A stretch of DNA of 64,000 nucleotides from CAVORB01 sp963736235 (GTDB lineage: Bacteria; Pseudomonadota; Gammaproteobacteria; Chromatiales; Chromatiaceae): positions 1 to 64,000 of the forward strand of contig CAVTOR010000012.1 in the NCBI GenBank assembly GCA_963736235.1. Reading direction: 5' to 3'. The translations under genes and the position numbers were made by a program. Numbering within the stretch: the stretch's first letter is position 1; each line of letters begins with the position of its first letter. The notes under the pieces are model-generated. The model ran no database searches. It was given only the letters and a program-made list of their open reading frames with translations, and had not been told where the DNA came from. Shown here one piece after another: positions 47,901-57,054 of this stretch.

Positions 47901-49160
47901 AGATCCCGGCGCTGCGGTTGGCGGCCATGCCGAGATGGTCGGGGTTGGCGCTGGAGAGGGTGAGCTGCACGTGGTGGGGGAAGCGATCGGGCCCCTGCAG
48001 CCCCTGATCGGCGTCCGCCGGCGGGGGCACGGCGTTGGCGCCGAGGAAGATGTCCTGCTCATCGGTCTCCCAGCCGAACTCGAGGTCGACGTTGCCGGGG
48101 GCGGTGAAGGAGAATCCGCGCTCGCTCGTCGCGGAGGGCGCGAGATAGGCGTGAATGCGGTCGTTGGCCGGCCCGATGCGCAGCGCCGCGGAGAGGCTCG
48201 GAGGCGTGATGCCGGCGATGATGTCCGGGCGCAGGTCGCCGTTGAAGTCGCCGATGGCGAGATCGTAGGGAAAGGCGTTGAAGATGGCGTTGCCGAGGAC
48301 TGGGCCGCAGATCGATGAACGGCAAGGTGGAGATGTCGTGGATGCTCTGGATCTGGGAGAGTGCCGCCGCAGATCAGCGCCGGCTCGCCGCTCGGGCCGA
48401 GGTGGGCAGAGCATCATGTACTGGCAGCTGCCGCCGGGGAAGCCGGTCTCGACGCTGGCGTCGAAGAAGCCGAGCAGGTCCTGGCGCAGCACCGCCGAGG
48501 GGGACTGCTCGGGGGCGGTCTGCAGCGCGGAGATGCCGATGTCGAGCCAGCCGTCGGCGTCGTAATCGAGCCACAGGGGGGTGCGCGAGCGCCCGGTGGG
48601 GTATTCGATCTCGCCGTAGCTCAGGGCGTCCTCGGCGAGGATGCCGCCGCTGTTGACGAACAGGTTGTTGCGCCAGGCGTCGCTGATGACGGGATCGCTG
48701 CCGACCGCGCCGGCGCCGGCGCCGCAGACCTCGATCAGGTCCTGGTCGCCATCGTTGTCGAAGTCCGCCCAGGCCGCGCCATGGGTGTCGTCGGCGTAGT
48801 GGTCGACGGCATTGATCACGGCGCTATCGATGACGTCGGTAAAGCTGCCGTTGCCGTTGTTGCGATACAGGGCGCTGGGCGTGAACTGGTGCTTGCCCAT
48901 CCACAGGTCGGGATCGCCGTCACCGTCGAGATCGCCCCAGGAGGCGCCCCAGGTCTCCCCGGGGCTGTCGATCACCGGCACGCCTCCGGCGGTGGCTTCC
49001 ACAAACTGGCTGGCGCCGATGGCGGCTTGGGCCGCGATCGGCAGAAAGAGCAGGAGGGCGTGATCCTGCGATGCGCAGACCGCGGCTGATGCAAGTGATC
49101 GAGGATCTGGAGTCAGACGCCCGCGTCGGGTCGATATTGGGATTTTGTGAAAGTACTCAT
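44953..49160 (-). pseudogene. FG-GAP/UnbV/Calx-beta secreted protein with Cys4 repeats, multiply frameshifted
   Basis: Paralogue of the intact gene at 49320-53165. In order, spread over several frames: a likely signal (HALLLFLPIAAQA); FG-GAP Ca-binding loops (DLDGDGDPDLW, DFDNDGDQDLIEV, DFNGDLRPDII, DLDNDMDLDLYVG, DYDQDGFLDLFV); an ASPIC/UnbV domain (NREGV-like ISNRDGVGAVVYASTPDGKI, LEVHWPSGIVDNF); three Calx-beta domains each followed by a Cys4 domain. Frame changes fall near 49115, 48410, 48365, 48305, 47680, 47520, 47010, 45405 and 45330. The proposed start is ATG at 49160 with GGGAG upstream. Either true decay of a duplicate or poor sequence; the intact sister argues that decay would be tolerated. 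Confidence 0.7.
45421..46790 (-). repeat. 714-bp near-identical tandem DNA repeats (Calx-beta plus Cys4)
   Basis: Segments from about 45421 to 46076 and from about 46135 to 46790 match at an offset of exactly 714 bases, for example the Cys4 copies at 45679-46041 and 46393-46755. Each unit encodes one Calx-beta domain and one Cys4 domain. A third, more divergent Cys4 copy lies at 44962-45325. Near-identity indicates recent duplication or gene conversion, and is a hazard for short-read assembly. Confidence 0.85.
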
Positions 49161-49319
49161 CCGTGCGCTCCCGGTCCCCTTACTCAGGTGGGGATCTTGA
49201 CATCATGGCTGTTACAAGTTTAACAAGCGGCCGCCGGTGATCCCTTGTTCGCGATCGCCCGGCGGCTGCCCTTCTCTTTCCGGGCGCCCGCGCTGTTGCG
49301 CGGGCGGCCCTTGCCTGAC

Positions 49320-52300
49320 CTACGGCAGCGGCGTGCAAGCCCCGTAGTCGATGGTGCTGACCGAGCTGCTCATCAACACCCGGTCGGCGCCGGCGTACAC
49401 CGGCAAGCTCGGCGCATCCAGGGTGAAGCACGCCTCGGCTCCGGACTGCACGGCGAAGTCAAGCCCGTCCTGACCCGTGTTGCCGACGTTCATCACGTAG
49501 TTCGGCGGCAGCACGTCGTTGGCCTCGTAGGAGAAGGCCGCGAGGCTGGCGAAAGCCTGGTCCGAGGTCAGGCTGCCCAGTGCGGAGACCACCTGCCCGC
49601 CGGCGGTGACTCGCACGTGCCAGTCGTCGGTGCCGCAGTCGTTCCAGATGAAGGCCGCCGTCTCCGTCGCCTTGTCGTAGCTCGGCTGGCCGCATGCCGG
49701 TAGCGTGGGGCCACCACCACCGCAGGACCCGAAGTCAGGCAGGCTCACGGCGCTGTCCACCAGCACCCGATTGGCACCGGCGTACACCGGCAGGCTCGGG
49801 GAGTTGAGCGTCAGGCACACGCCTGCCCCCGCCTCGAAGCTGAAGTCGAGCCCGTCCTGGCCGGTGTTGCCCACATTCATGACGTAGTTGGGCGGCAGAA
49901 CGTCGTTACCCTCGTAGGAGAAGGCCGTCATGGTAGTGAAGCCCGCGTCCGAGGTCAGGCTACCCTGGTAGGAGAGCGTCTGACCGCCGGCGGTGACCCG
50001 CACGTGCCAGTCGTTTGTGCCGCAGTCGTTCCACACGAACATCGCCGACTCGCTGGCCTTGTCGTAGGCCGGCTCGCCGCACTCCGGTAGGGTGGAACCG
50101 CCGTCGTCGTCGAGGATGGTGCCAGTGGCGTTCACCGCGTTGGTGTCGGCACTGGAGAGATTCAGCGTGAAGCTCTCGTTGCCCTCCGGGTCCACGTCGT
50201 CGATGATCGGTACCGCGACCGTATCCTGCGTCTGGCCCTCGGTGAAGGTCAGGGTGCCGGCCATGGTCGTGTAGTCGCTGCCAGCCAGGGCGCTGCCGTC
50301 CTGGGTCTGGTAGCTCACCACCACCGATTCCCCGGCACCCGGCGCCGGCGAGAGATTCACGGTGAACATCGCCGATCCGGCGTTCTCCGTCACTGTCACG
50401 TCCCCGGCACTGAGGATGAAGCCGCCGGCGTCGCACGCGCCGAAGTCAGGCAGGCTCACCGCATTGTCCATGAGAACCCGATCGGACCCGGCATACACCG
50501 GTAGGCTCGGAGAGTTGAGCGTCAGGCACACGCCTGCCCCCGCCTCGAAGCTGAAGTCGAGCCCGTCCTGGCCGGTGTTGCCCACATTCATGACGTAGTT
50601 GGGCGGCAGCACGTCGTTACCCTCGTAGGAGAAGGCCGTCATGGTAGTGAAGCCCGCGTCCGAGGTCAGGCTGCCCTGGTAGGAGAGCGTCTGACCGCCG
50701 GCGGTGACCCGCACGTGCCAGTCGTTTGTGCCGCAGTCGTTCCACACGAACATCGCCGACTCGCTGGCCTTGTCGTAGGCCGGCTCGCCGCACTCCGGTA
50801 GGGTGGAACCGCCGTCGTCGTCGAGGATGGTGCCAGTGGCGTTCACCGCGTTGGTGTCGGCACTGGAGAGATTCAGCGTGAAGCTCTCGTTGCCCTCCGG
50901 GTCCACGTCGTCGATGATCGGTACCGCGACCGTATCCTGCGTCTGGCCCTCGGTGAAGGTCAGGGTGCCGGCCATGGTCGTGTAGTCGCTGCCAGCCAGG
51001 GCGCTGCCGTCCTGGGTCTGGTAGCTCACCACCACCGATTCCCCGGCACCCGGCGCCGGCGAGAGATTCACGGTGAATACCGCCGATCCGGCGCCCTCGT
51101 CCACCGTCACGTTGCCGGCGCTGAGCACGTAGCCGGCGCTACCGCCGGTGCCCTCCACCAGATTGTAGATCTGGTCGGCGGCGAGGCCGTTGAAATTGTC
51201 GACCACACCGCTTGGCCAGTGCACCTCGAGGTTGACGGTGGTGTTCTGCGCCAGGCCGAAGTGGATGCGCGGAAAGTCCTGGGCCTTCTTGTGCACGCCG
51301 TTACCCTGCTCGCGCAGCTGGATCTTGCCGTCCGGGGTGCTGGCGTAGACGATGGCGCCGATGCCGTCGCGGTTGGAGGTGACGCCTTCCAGGTCGGCCT
51401 GGATCCAGTGGTTGCCACTCGCGCCGGTATTGCGCAAGAGCTGCATCCGTCCCGCGTAGGAGAAGGGCCGGAACAGGTGCCCGTTGGCCAGCAGCACGTC
51501 GAGCCGGCCGTCGTTGTCGTAATCGCCGAGGTTAACCGTGTCGAGCCGCCCCTCGGGCATCTGGCCCTCGCCGCCACCGGCCTGGGGCACCGGCACCATG
51601 CTGCCGTCACCTTGGTTCTCGTAGACCACGTTGGGTAGGTTGGACAGATCGCCCGTGCATCCGACGTAGACATCCACGTCCATGTCGTTGTCCAGATCGC
51701 CGGCCGCGGCGGAGTTGCACGACCGGTTCACCGACTGAATCAGGCTTGAGCTGTCGACCAGCTGATGGCTCGCGTTCTGCAAAAGCAGGTAGGGCGAACC
51801 AGTCGTGGGCTGCCCGAGGCGAATGCCGCCGACGGTGCTGAGCTGGGAAACCGATGTAGACGCCCGGACCACCAACCCCACATTCCACCGGTCGATACCC
51901 GACAGGCGCACCTGCCACTGGCCGTTCACGACGCCAATGTAGACCCCCCTGCCCACGTTGGGATCGCGAGGGGCGAGTCCCTGCGCCTGCGCCGCGGTCA
52001 GGGTAAACAGGATGTGCCGCGGGGCCGCCCCGGGGAATTGACCGGGATAGGTCTGCTGGTAGCTGCTCGACGCAGGTTGGGTGCCGGCGGCGCCAATGAA
52101 GATCTCGTCGATCGCCGACCACCAGTCGAACTCGAAGGTGACCGCGCCGACGGCCGAGAAGTTGAAACCCGAATCGTAGGCCGCGTTCCCGTCGAACCAG
52201 GCGTGGATCACGCTGTCGCTCACGGTGCTTGCGACATTGTTTGCAGACGCGGCCGTGGGCGCGAACAGATCGGTGCGCAGATCGCCGTTGAAGTCGGCGA

Positions 52301-53165
52301 CCGCGAGATCGTAGGGCCAGGCATTATAGAGGGCATCGCCAACCACGTTCCGCAGCTCCCGGAACGGCAGTTGGGTGACGTCCCATACCCGTTGCACCTT
52401 GGCGGAATCCGAGCAGATGACGTCCTGGACCCCGTCACCCGTCAGCTCGGCCAGCACGGCGTAGTGGCAGGCGACATCGTTCACCAGATCGACCCCGGTC
52501 GATTCGTCAATCACGAACAGTGAATCCCCGTTCGTGGCGGTCTGCTGCCTGAACATGGCCGTGGGCGTGCGATAGGCCGGGTAGTTGTCCCTGGCCATGA
52601 TGAGCACGTCCAGCAGGCCGTCCATCGGCGGTATATCGAAGAAGAGCGGCGCGCGGCCGCCGACCGGCATGCGCCCGGGACGAGCCCAGGTCTCAGGGTA
52701 GTTGAACCCCAGCTCGCCACTCCGGTTCAGGAAAGTACCGCTGCCGTCGTTCTCCCACATCGGAAAGAGGTAGCCGGCCCCAGTGACCTCCATGATGTCC
52801 TTGTCGCCGTCATTGTCCCAGTCGGCGGAGGCCATGCTGTGGGTGTCGGGCTTGAAGTCAAATCCGATCAGGGCTTGATCGGCGAGGTCGTCGAACTGAC
52901 GGCCCCCGGCAGCACCCAGGCCGCCGGCCTGGTTAAAGTAGAAAACAGTGGGCGTCCACTGGTGATTGTCGGCATAGATGTCGGGATAGCCGTCGCCATC
53001 GGCGTCGATGAACCCCGTGCCGTAGGTCTCGCCCGTATGGGTTATCCCCACCAATGAAGTGACGTCTTGGAATTGGATCTCGGCCAAGGCCGCCGAGGTG
53101 CTCAGCGTTAACAACAACGCTGCCGCCCCTAAGGGCGAAAATGCGTGCCGCATATTAATCTTCAT
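49320..53165 (-). CDS. Large secreted FG-GAP/UnbV/Calx-beta protein with three Cys4 repeats
   Basis: 1281 residues, intact. Signal peptide MRHAFSPLGAAALLLTLSTS, cleaved after AALA. FG-GAP/VCBS beta-propeller-like region, about 30-590, with Ca-binding loops DADGDGYPDIYADN, DWDNDGDKDIMEV, DFNGDLRTDLF, DLDNDMDVDVYVG and DYDNDGRLDVLL. ASPIC/UnbV domain about 600-690 (SNRDGIGAIVYASTPDGKIQ; HWPSGVVDNF). Then Calx-beta, Cys4, Calx-beta, Cys4, Cys4. Start at 53165 is fixed by AGGAGAT just upstream. No transmembrane anchor or sorting signal is visible at the C-terminus, which ends in the last Cys4 copy. Likely a calcium-dependent surface or matrix protein; this is inference from domains. Confidence 0.85.
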   Translation of the reverse strand: MKINMRHAFSPLGAAALLLTLSTSAALAEIQFQDVTSLVGITHTGETYGTGFIDADGDGYPDIYADNHQWTPTVFYFNQAGGLGAAGGRQFDDLADQALIGFDFKPDTHSMASADWDNDGDKDIMEVTGAGYLFPMWENDGSGTFLNRSGELGFNYPETWARPGRMPVGGRAPLFFDIPPMDGLLDVLIMARDNYPAYRTPTAMFRQQTATNGDSLFVIDESTGVDLVNDVACHYAVLAELTGDGVQDVICSDSAKVQRVWDVTQLPFRELRNVVGDALYNAWPYDLAVADFNGDLRTDLFAPTAASANNVASTVSDSVIHAWFDGNAAYDSGFNFSAVGAVTFEFDWWSAIDEIFIGAAGTQPASSSYQQTYPGQFPGAAPRHILFTLTAAQAQGLAPRDPNVGRGVYIGVVNGQWQVRLSGIDRWNVGLVVRASTSVSQLSTVGGIRLGQPTTGSPYLLLQNASHQLVDSSSLIQSVNRSCNSAAAGDLDNDMDVDVYVGCTGDLSNLPNVVYENQGDGSMVPVPQAGGGEGQMPEGRLDTVNLGDYDNDGRLDVLLANGHLFRPFSYAGRMQLLRNTGASGNHWIQADLEGVTSNRDGIGAIVYASTPDGKIQLREQGNGVHKKAQDFPRIHFGLAQNTTVNLEVHWPSGVVDNFNGLAADQIYNLVEGTGGSAGYVLSAGNVTVDEGAGSAVFTVNLSPAPGAGESVVVSYQTQDGSALAGSDYTTMAGTLTFTEGQTQDTVAVPIIDDVDPEGNESFTLNLSSADTNAVNATGTILDDDGGSTLPECGEPAYDKASESAMFVWNDCGTNDWHVRVTAGGQTLSYQGSLTSDAGFTTMTAFSYEGNDVLPPNYVMNVGNTGQDGLDFSFEAGAGVCLTLNSPSLPVYAGSDRVLMDNAVSLPDFGACDAGGFILSAGDVTVTENAGSAMFTVNLSPAPGAGESVVVSYQTQDGSALAGSDYTTMAGTLTFTEGQTQDTVAVPIIDDVDPEGNESFTLNLSSADTNAVNATGTILDDDGGSTLPECGEPAYDKASESAMFVWNDCGTNDWHVRVTAGGQTLSYQGSLTSDAGFTTMTAFSYEGNDVLPPNYVMNVGNTGQDGLDFSFEAGAGVCLTLNSPSLPVYAGANRVLVDSAVSLPDFGSCGGGGPTLPACGQPSYDKATETAAFIWNDCGTDDWHVRVTAGGQVVSALGSLTSDQAFASLAAFSYEANDVLPPNYVMNVGNTGQDGLDFAVQSGAEACFTLDAPSLPVYAGADRVLMSSSVSTIDYGACTPLP
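49801..51077 (-). repeat. 711-bp near-identical tandem DNA repeats (Calx-beta plus Cys4)
   Basis: 49801-50366 and 50512-51077 match almost base for base at an offset of exactly 711 bases; I noticed only a few differences, near 49899 and 49965. Cys4 copies lie at 50433-50792, 49722-50081 and 49335-49694, each 360 bases. The first two belong to the 711-base unit; the third is more divergent and has no Calx-beta partner. Confidence 0.87.
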
Positions 53166-53862
53166 ACGATCTCCTGGAAGTCGAGCGTCCTCGGCGACAT
53201 AAAAATTCTGTGACCGGGGCAAAGACGCCGGTGGCTAGTTCATGCAAACCAAGGGCCAAAACTTAGGAGCACGCTTGAATTTCTCTGGAATCATGCGTCA
53301 ACCTGCTGATAATAATAACGAAGATGATGCTATGACTATTCCGTATCGAGATCGGCACGCAGCATCCTATGTCCCCGTATTCTGGGGCTGGCCAGAGTCC
53401 TATTTGCCAACAACCCCTTCGACCAGGGCTACGCGTTCGTGGGTGGAAACCCCGGCGGACATTTCTTAGACGAGCCGTGGGCACTCCGAATCAAAGCCAA
53501 CCATCCGAAATGGGCCAGGGCACGACTTGCCTCAGGCCTGTTACAGTGTCTTCTTTGATTTACAGTTTTTCGGAATTCGGACAACGCGGAGCGACGAGCC
53601 AATAACCTGCCACCGCAAGGCGTTTGCTCGCGCCGCGCGCCCAATGCTCAGCGGGCCACGGCAAGCGTTCCAGTCTTGGGTTTACGGCTGGAGCTCGGGC
53701 GCAGAGATACTTCGAGACGACAACCGAGGATTGGCGGGTTAGTTGAGCGTGGCGGCGGACCCGGGTCCCCACTCCGACGCCGCAATCCGTGGTGAGCGGC
53801 CGCTCACCTGAAGGCTAACGGACTTCGGCGAAGGCGCAACCGATGCGGTGGCGTGACATCGA
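53166..53862. other. Intergenic region, no recognised gene
   Basis: About 700 bases upstream of the large secreted-protein gene and after the flippase stop. The first 200 bases are AT-richer (AATAATAACGAAGATGATGC near 53310) and may hold the promoter. No motif-bearing frame or repeat was found. Confidence 0.4.
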
Positions 53863-55482
53863 TTAGAGCTCTGGCGCGCGTTCTTCTGCAAGGGAGTCGG
53901 GCTCCGGCGACGTCCTGTTCTTCTTCCTGAACCGGCTGCGAAACAATGCAACGAGCGCCTCCTTCTCGCGCTCGAGCAGCGGCGGTCGTAACGCGATCAA
54001 CAGGCAGTACACCGCGGTGATCACTGCCATCGTCGCAATCAGGGATTCGAAGTAGTCCCAGACCAGCCATCCCGCGGCCCCGGCAAACACGGCATGGGAG
54101 ATCATCCAGATGACCAGCCTGCGGTTGACGGCGTACGCGTAACCCTGACGACGCAAGCGAACGATCACGATCGTGTTGGCGAGCACCGTGCCTGAGAGGT
54201 TGGCCACGACCAAGGCCCAGAGTCCCAGCACGGGGAGCAACGGAATTGCGATGAGGATGGACGCGGACTGGATCAGGCTGGTCCAGAAGAAGATCGGGTT
54301 TTTCTCCAGGGCCTGAACCATCAATTCAACAAGTGTACGCGAGGCCTCTGCGATCAGAACGAACAGGAAACCCATCAAGAGATAGCCCGCGGAGCCGTAC
54401 TTCCCTTTGGTTACCCAATCCATCAACTCCGGACCCACGACGGCCAGCACCACAACCGGGAGGGTCAGCAGCATCAGGTTGAGCCGAAACGCGAACTCCG
54501 ACAGCGCCGCCACGGAACGAAAATCCCCCGTCGCCGAGAACCTTGCCATTGCCAGGGGCCGAAGCATGCTCATGAACATGCGCGTCGGGAGCGTCTTGCG
54601 CAGCATGTTCAGGATGCTGTCCGCCGCCCCGAGCACGGCCACATCGGCCGCTGGCAGGAAATGCGCGGCAACCAAACGATTCGGTGCGCTGCCGTACAAC
54701 AAAGCGCTTTGGCTGAGCAAGTAGCTCCATCCCCCGTAACGCAACACACGCGAGCGATTGCTCCGCCACCAGCCTGGATCACCTGCCCCGCGTTGGGTGT
54801 CGGTGCGCCACCGCCTCAACCAACCGAGGATCAACAGAGAAAGGGAGGTCGCCTCCCCTGCCATCTCCGCGATCACCACAAGTTCCAGGCGCAGATTCCC
54901 GGTCAGCACGAGCGCCACGATCGAAAGCGCGGTAACGGCGCTGCCCGCGGCCAGGCTGTATTGACTCTCCCGCTGCCATAGAAAGGATTCCAGACACTGC
55001 GAGAGCCACAGCGCCGTCAGCCGGAGGTACCCCATGAGCAGATACCAGGGGAACAGCCAAGCCCAGTCGGTGAACTTGAACAGTCGGGCGATTTCGGGCA
55101 CGAAGGGAAGGATCGCGAGGAACAACGCCGAGACGACAACCATGCGGAGCAACATGCCGCCGAGCAGTAGCCGATAGGCGGCGATGTTGTTCCCAGTTGC
55201 TCGCAGTTCGGGCAGGTACCGGAACAGGACCTTCTGTACGCCGATCGACGTGATGACCCCAACGGCGATGATGACGGCGTTGAACGAGATATAGGCGGCG
55301 TACTCTTCCAACGGTAGCAACCGCACCAACATCAGGAAGATCAGCAGGGACCAGACCATCCGGAACGTCTTGCCCAACAAGAAATGCGCCAGGCTGCCGC
55401 GGATGGCAGTCCAGCCGTAATGCTCGCGATAACCGTCTTTCAAGCTGGCGTTTCCTGTTTTTGCCGGTGGGACAAGGGCCAC
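53863..55482 (-). CDS. Wzx-like polysaccharide flippase (MOP superfamily)
   Basis: 539 residues with about 12-14 membrane helices. The N-terminus FLLGKTFRMVWSLLIFLMLV, LLPLEEYAAYISFNAVI and SIGVQKVLFRYLPELRATG matches polysaccharide-transport proteins that flip lipid-linked repeat units across the inner membrane. The C-terminal tail is basic and charged. The start is GTG at 55482; the polymerase gene ends six bases upstream, so the pair forms an operon. No glycosyltransferases are in view, so the glycan cannot be deduced. Confidence 0.8.
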   Translation of the reverse strand: MALVPPAKTGNASLKDGYREHYGWTAIRGSLAHFLLGKTFRMVWSLLIFLMLVRLLPLEEYAAYISFNAVIIAVGVITSIGVQKVLFRYLPELRATGNNIAAYRLLLGGMLLRMVVVSALFLAILPFVPEIARLFKFTDWAWLFPWYLLMGYLRLTALWLSQCLESFLWQRESQYSLAAGSAVTALSIVALVLTGNLRLELVVIAEMAGEATSLSLLILGWLRRWRTDTQRGAGDPGWWRSNRSRVLRYGGWSYLLSQSALLYGSAPNRLVAAHFLPAADVAVLGAADSILNMLRKTLPTRMFMSMLRPLAMARFSATGDFRSVAALSEFAFRLNLMLLTLPVVVLAVVGPELMDWVTKGKYGSAGYLLMGFLFVLIAEASRTLVELMVQALEKNPIFFWTSLIQSASILIAIPLLPVLGLWALVVANLSGTVLANTIVIVRLRRQGYAYAVNRRLVIWMISHAVFAGAAGWLVWDYFESLIATMAVITAVYCLLIALRPPLLEREKEALVALFRSRFRKKNRTSPEPDSLAEERAPEL

Positions 55483-55488
55483 CGGGAC

Positions 55489-57054
55489 CTATTGGGCGGG
55501 CGGCTCGACGCCCGTCCCGCGCGCGGGGAAAGTCGCGTCATAGGCCGCGCTAGCCCGTCTCTCCCAGTAGGCCACGAGCCCGATCAGGAGCATGACGAGC
55601 GTCTGATACGCGACATCGAACACGAAGACGTTCTTGTGCCAGAGGGTGATGAAGATGATCGCGCAACCGGCGCGGACCGCGCGGAATGTTGCGACCCGCT
55701 CGGGAACATCCGCGTATGTTATCTCTAGTCGCCCGGCTGCGCGAAAAGCCGCGGCCAGCAACCCGAATATGCAGAGAAGCCCCAGGACTCCGGTTTCCCA
55801 CAGCAAAGCCGCGACCGCGGAATAGCCGATCTTCTTGTTGAGATCGATATCGACCGGGATGCCGCCGACGATCGTTCTGACGGTCTGCCGAAAATCGGCA
55901 TCCGTATCGGCCACCCGGGTGTAGCCGGCGCCGTGACCCAGGAGGGTCTCCTCCAGGTTGTCCAGGCCATGCCGCTCCGACCAGAACTTTACCGCCCCGA
56001 ACCGCGAGAGCTCGCCGCCGACCTCCTCGTTGGCGAAATTGTATTCGTAGGTGAAGCGAACTAGATCCTGCCAGCTCTCCACACGGGCGGTGCTCGGTGC
56101 ATTCAGGGTGTAGGCCGTCAGCATCACGGCGAGCACGAGCGCTCCGGACAAGGCCGCGGCGAGAAATCGCAGCGGACGCTCCATCACGTCCTTGCCGTAG
56201 AGAACCAGAAACATGGCAACAAAATACAGGACTGATACCTTCGCCATGTTCACCATGACAGGGAACAGGAGCGGAAGCGCCAACAGGATGGTCTTGCGCG
56301 TTGAAATCTGATCGAGCTGCCGCGCGGCCAGCACACCGGCGAGAACAATCATCAAGAACGCGTTGAGGACCGCATTCGCCCCCCCACCCTCGAGATTCGC
56401 CCCGAAAGTACCCGCCACGATATCGATCGGGACGATGCCCCCCCCCATCCCGACCCGCTTGGGTACGAGAAACACCAGTTGATGCAAGACGAAGGGTAAC
56501 TGTAGCAACGCGATCCAAAACAGCGCCTTCGGCAACCGGTCGATGACGTCTTCCGGCCAAGGAACGAACGCCAGGGCGAAAAGCAGCCCCCACACCTGCC
56601 AGTAGCCCTTCGCGCCGATGATGAATCGTTCCGAATGAAAATCCCCGAAAACGCTGCCAAGCACGGCAACGGCAATGAACCCGAGCGCCCACCAGATAAC
56701 GGCAGGCAACGGCCTGTGCCCGGTGGTCGTCCGTGGGCCCAAGCTCGCCGCAATCGCGTGAAACGCAAGCAGAATGGCGATTGGCGCCAGCGCCCAACGG
56801 ACAAGCTGGAGTTGGGGCACGTACAGCTTGATCAGGCCGGAAACCACCAGCCCACCGATCACGCTGGACCACAGGAGCCACATCGGACGTGTGGCGAAAT
56901 ACAGCCCGAAAAGCGCGGCCACCGGGAACACGGCGAACAGGGGCGAATCACCTTTGCTCGTCAGCCAGCCGATGGCGACTGCCGACAGCAGACCCACCAT
57001 CGCGACGACCGCGCCGGCCCCAAGCGACCGACGGCCTTGCCCAGTTAATTCCAC
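55489..57054 (-). CDS. O-antigen ligase/polymerase-like membrane protein
   Basis: 521 residues with about 12 hydrophobic helices and one long soluble loop in the C-terminal half, as in Wzy/WaaL-type glycan polymerases and ligases. In this loop: EETLLGHGAGYTRVADTDAD and GGIPVDIDLNKKIGYSAVAA; the H/G-rich GHGAG is in the position where such proteins show conserved residues. GTG start at 57054 follows TTAGG. It is co-transcribed with the flippase. Polymerase and ligase cannot be told apart from sequence. Confidence 0.75.
   Translation of the reverse strand: MELTGQGRRSLGAGAVVAMVGLLSAVAIGWLTSKGDSPLFAVFPVAALFGLYFATRPMWLLWSSVIGGLVVSGLIKLYVPQLQLVRWALAPIAILLAFHAIAASLGPRTTTGHRPLPAVIWWALGFIAVAVLGSVFGDFHSERFIIGAKGYWQVWGLLFALAFVPWPEDVIDRLPKALFWIALLQLPFVLHQLVFLVPKRVGMGGGIVPIDIVAGTFGANLEGGGANAVLNAFLMIVLAGVLAARQLDQISTRKTILLALPLLFPVMVNMAKVSVLYFVAMFLVLYGKDVMERPLRFLAAALSGALVLAVMLTAYTLNAPSTARVESWQDLVRFTYEYNFANEEVGGELSRFGAVKFWSERHGLDNLEETLLGHGAGYTRVADTDADFRQTVRTIVGGIPVDIDLNKKIGYSAVAALLWETGVLGLLCIFGLLAAAFRAAGRLEITYADVPERVATFRAVRAGCAIIFITLWHKNVFVFDVAYQTLVMLLIGLVAYWERRASAAYDATFPARGTGVEPPAQ

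Noticed and set aside
45421..51077. Regular repeats suggesting a CRISPR array
   Set aside because: Units are over 700 bases, coding, and without short repeats and unique spacers.
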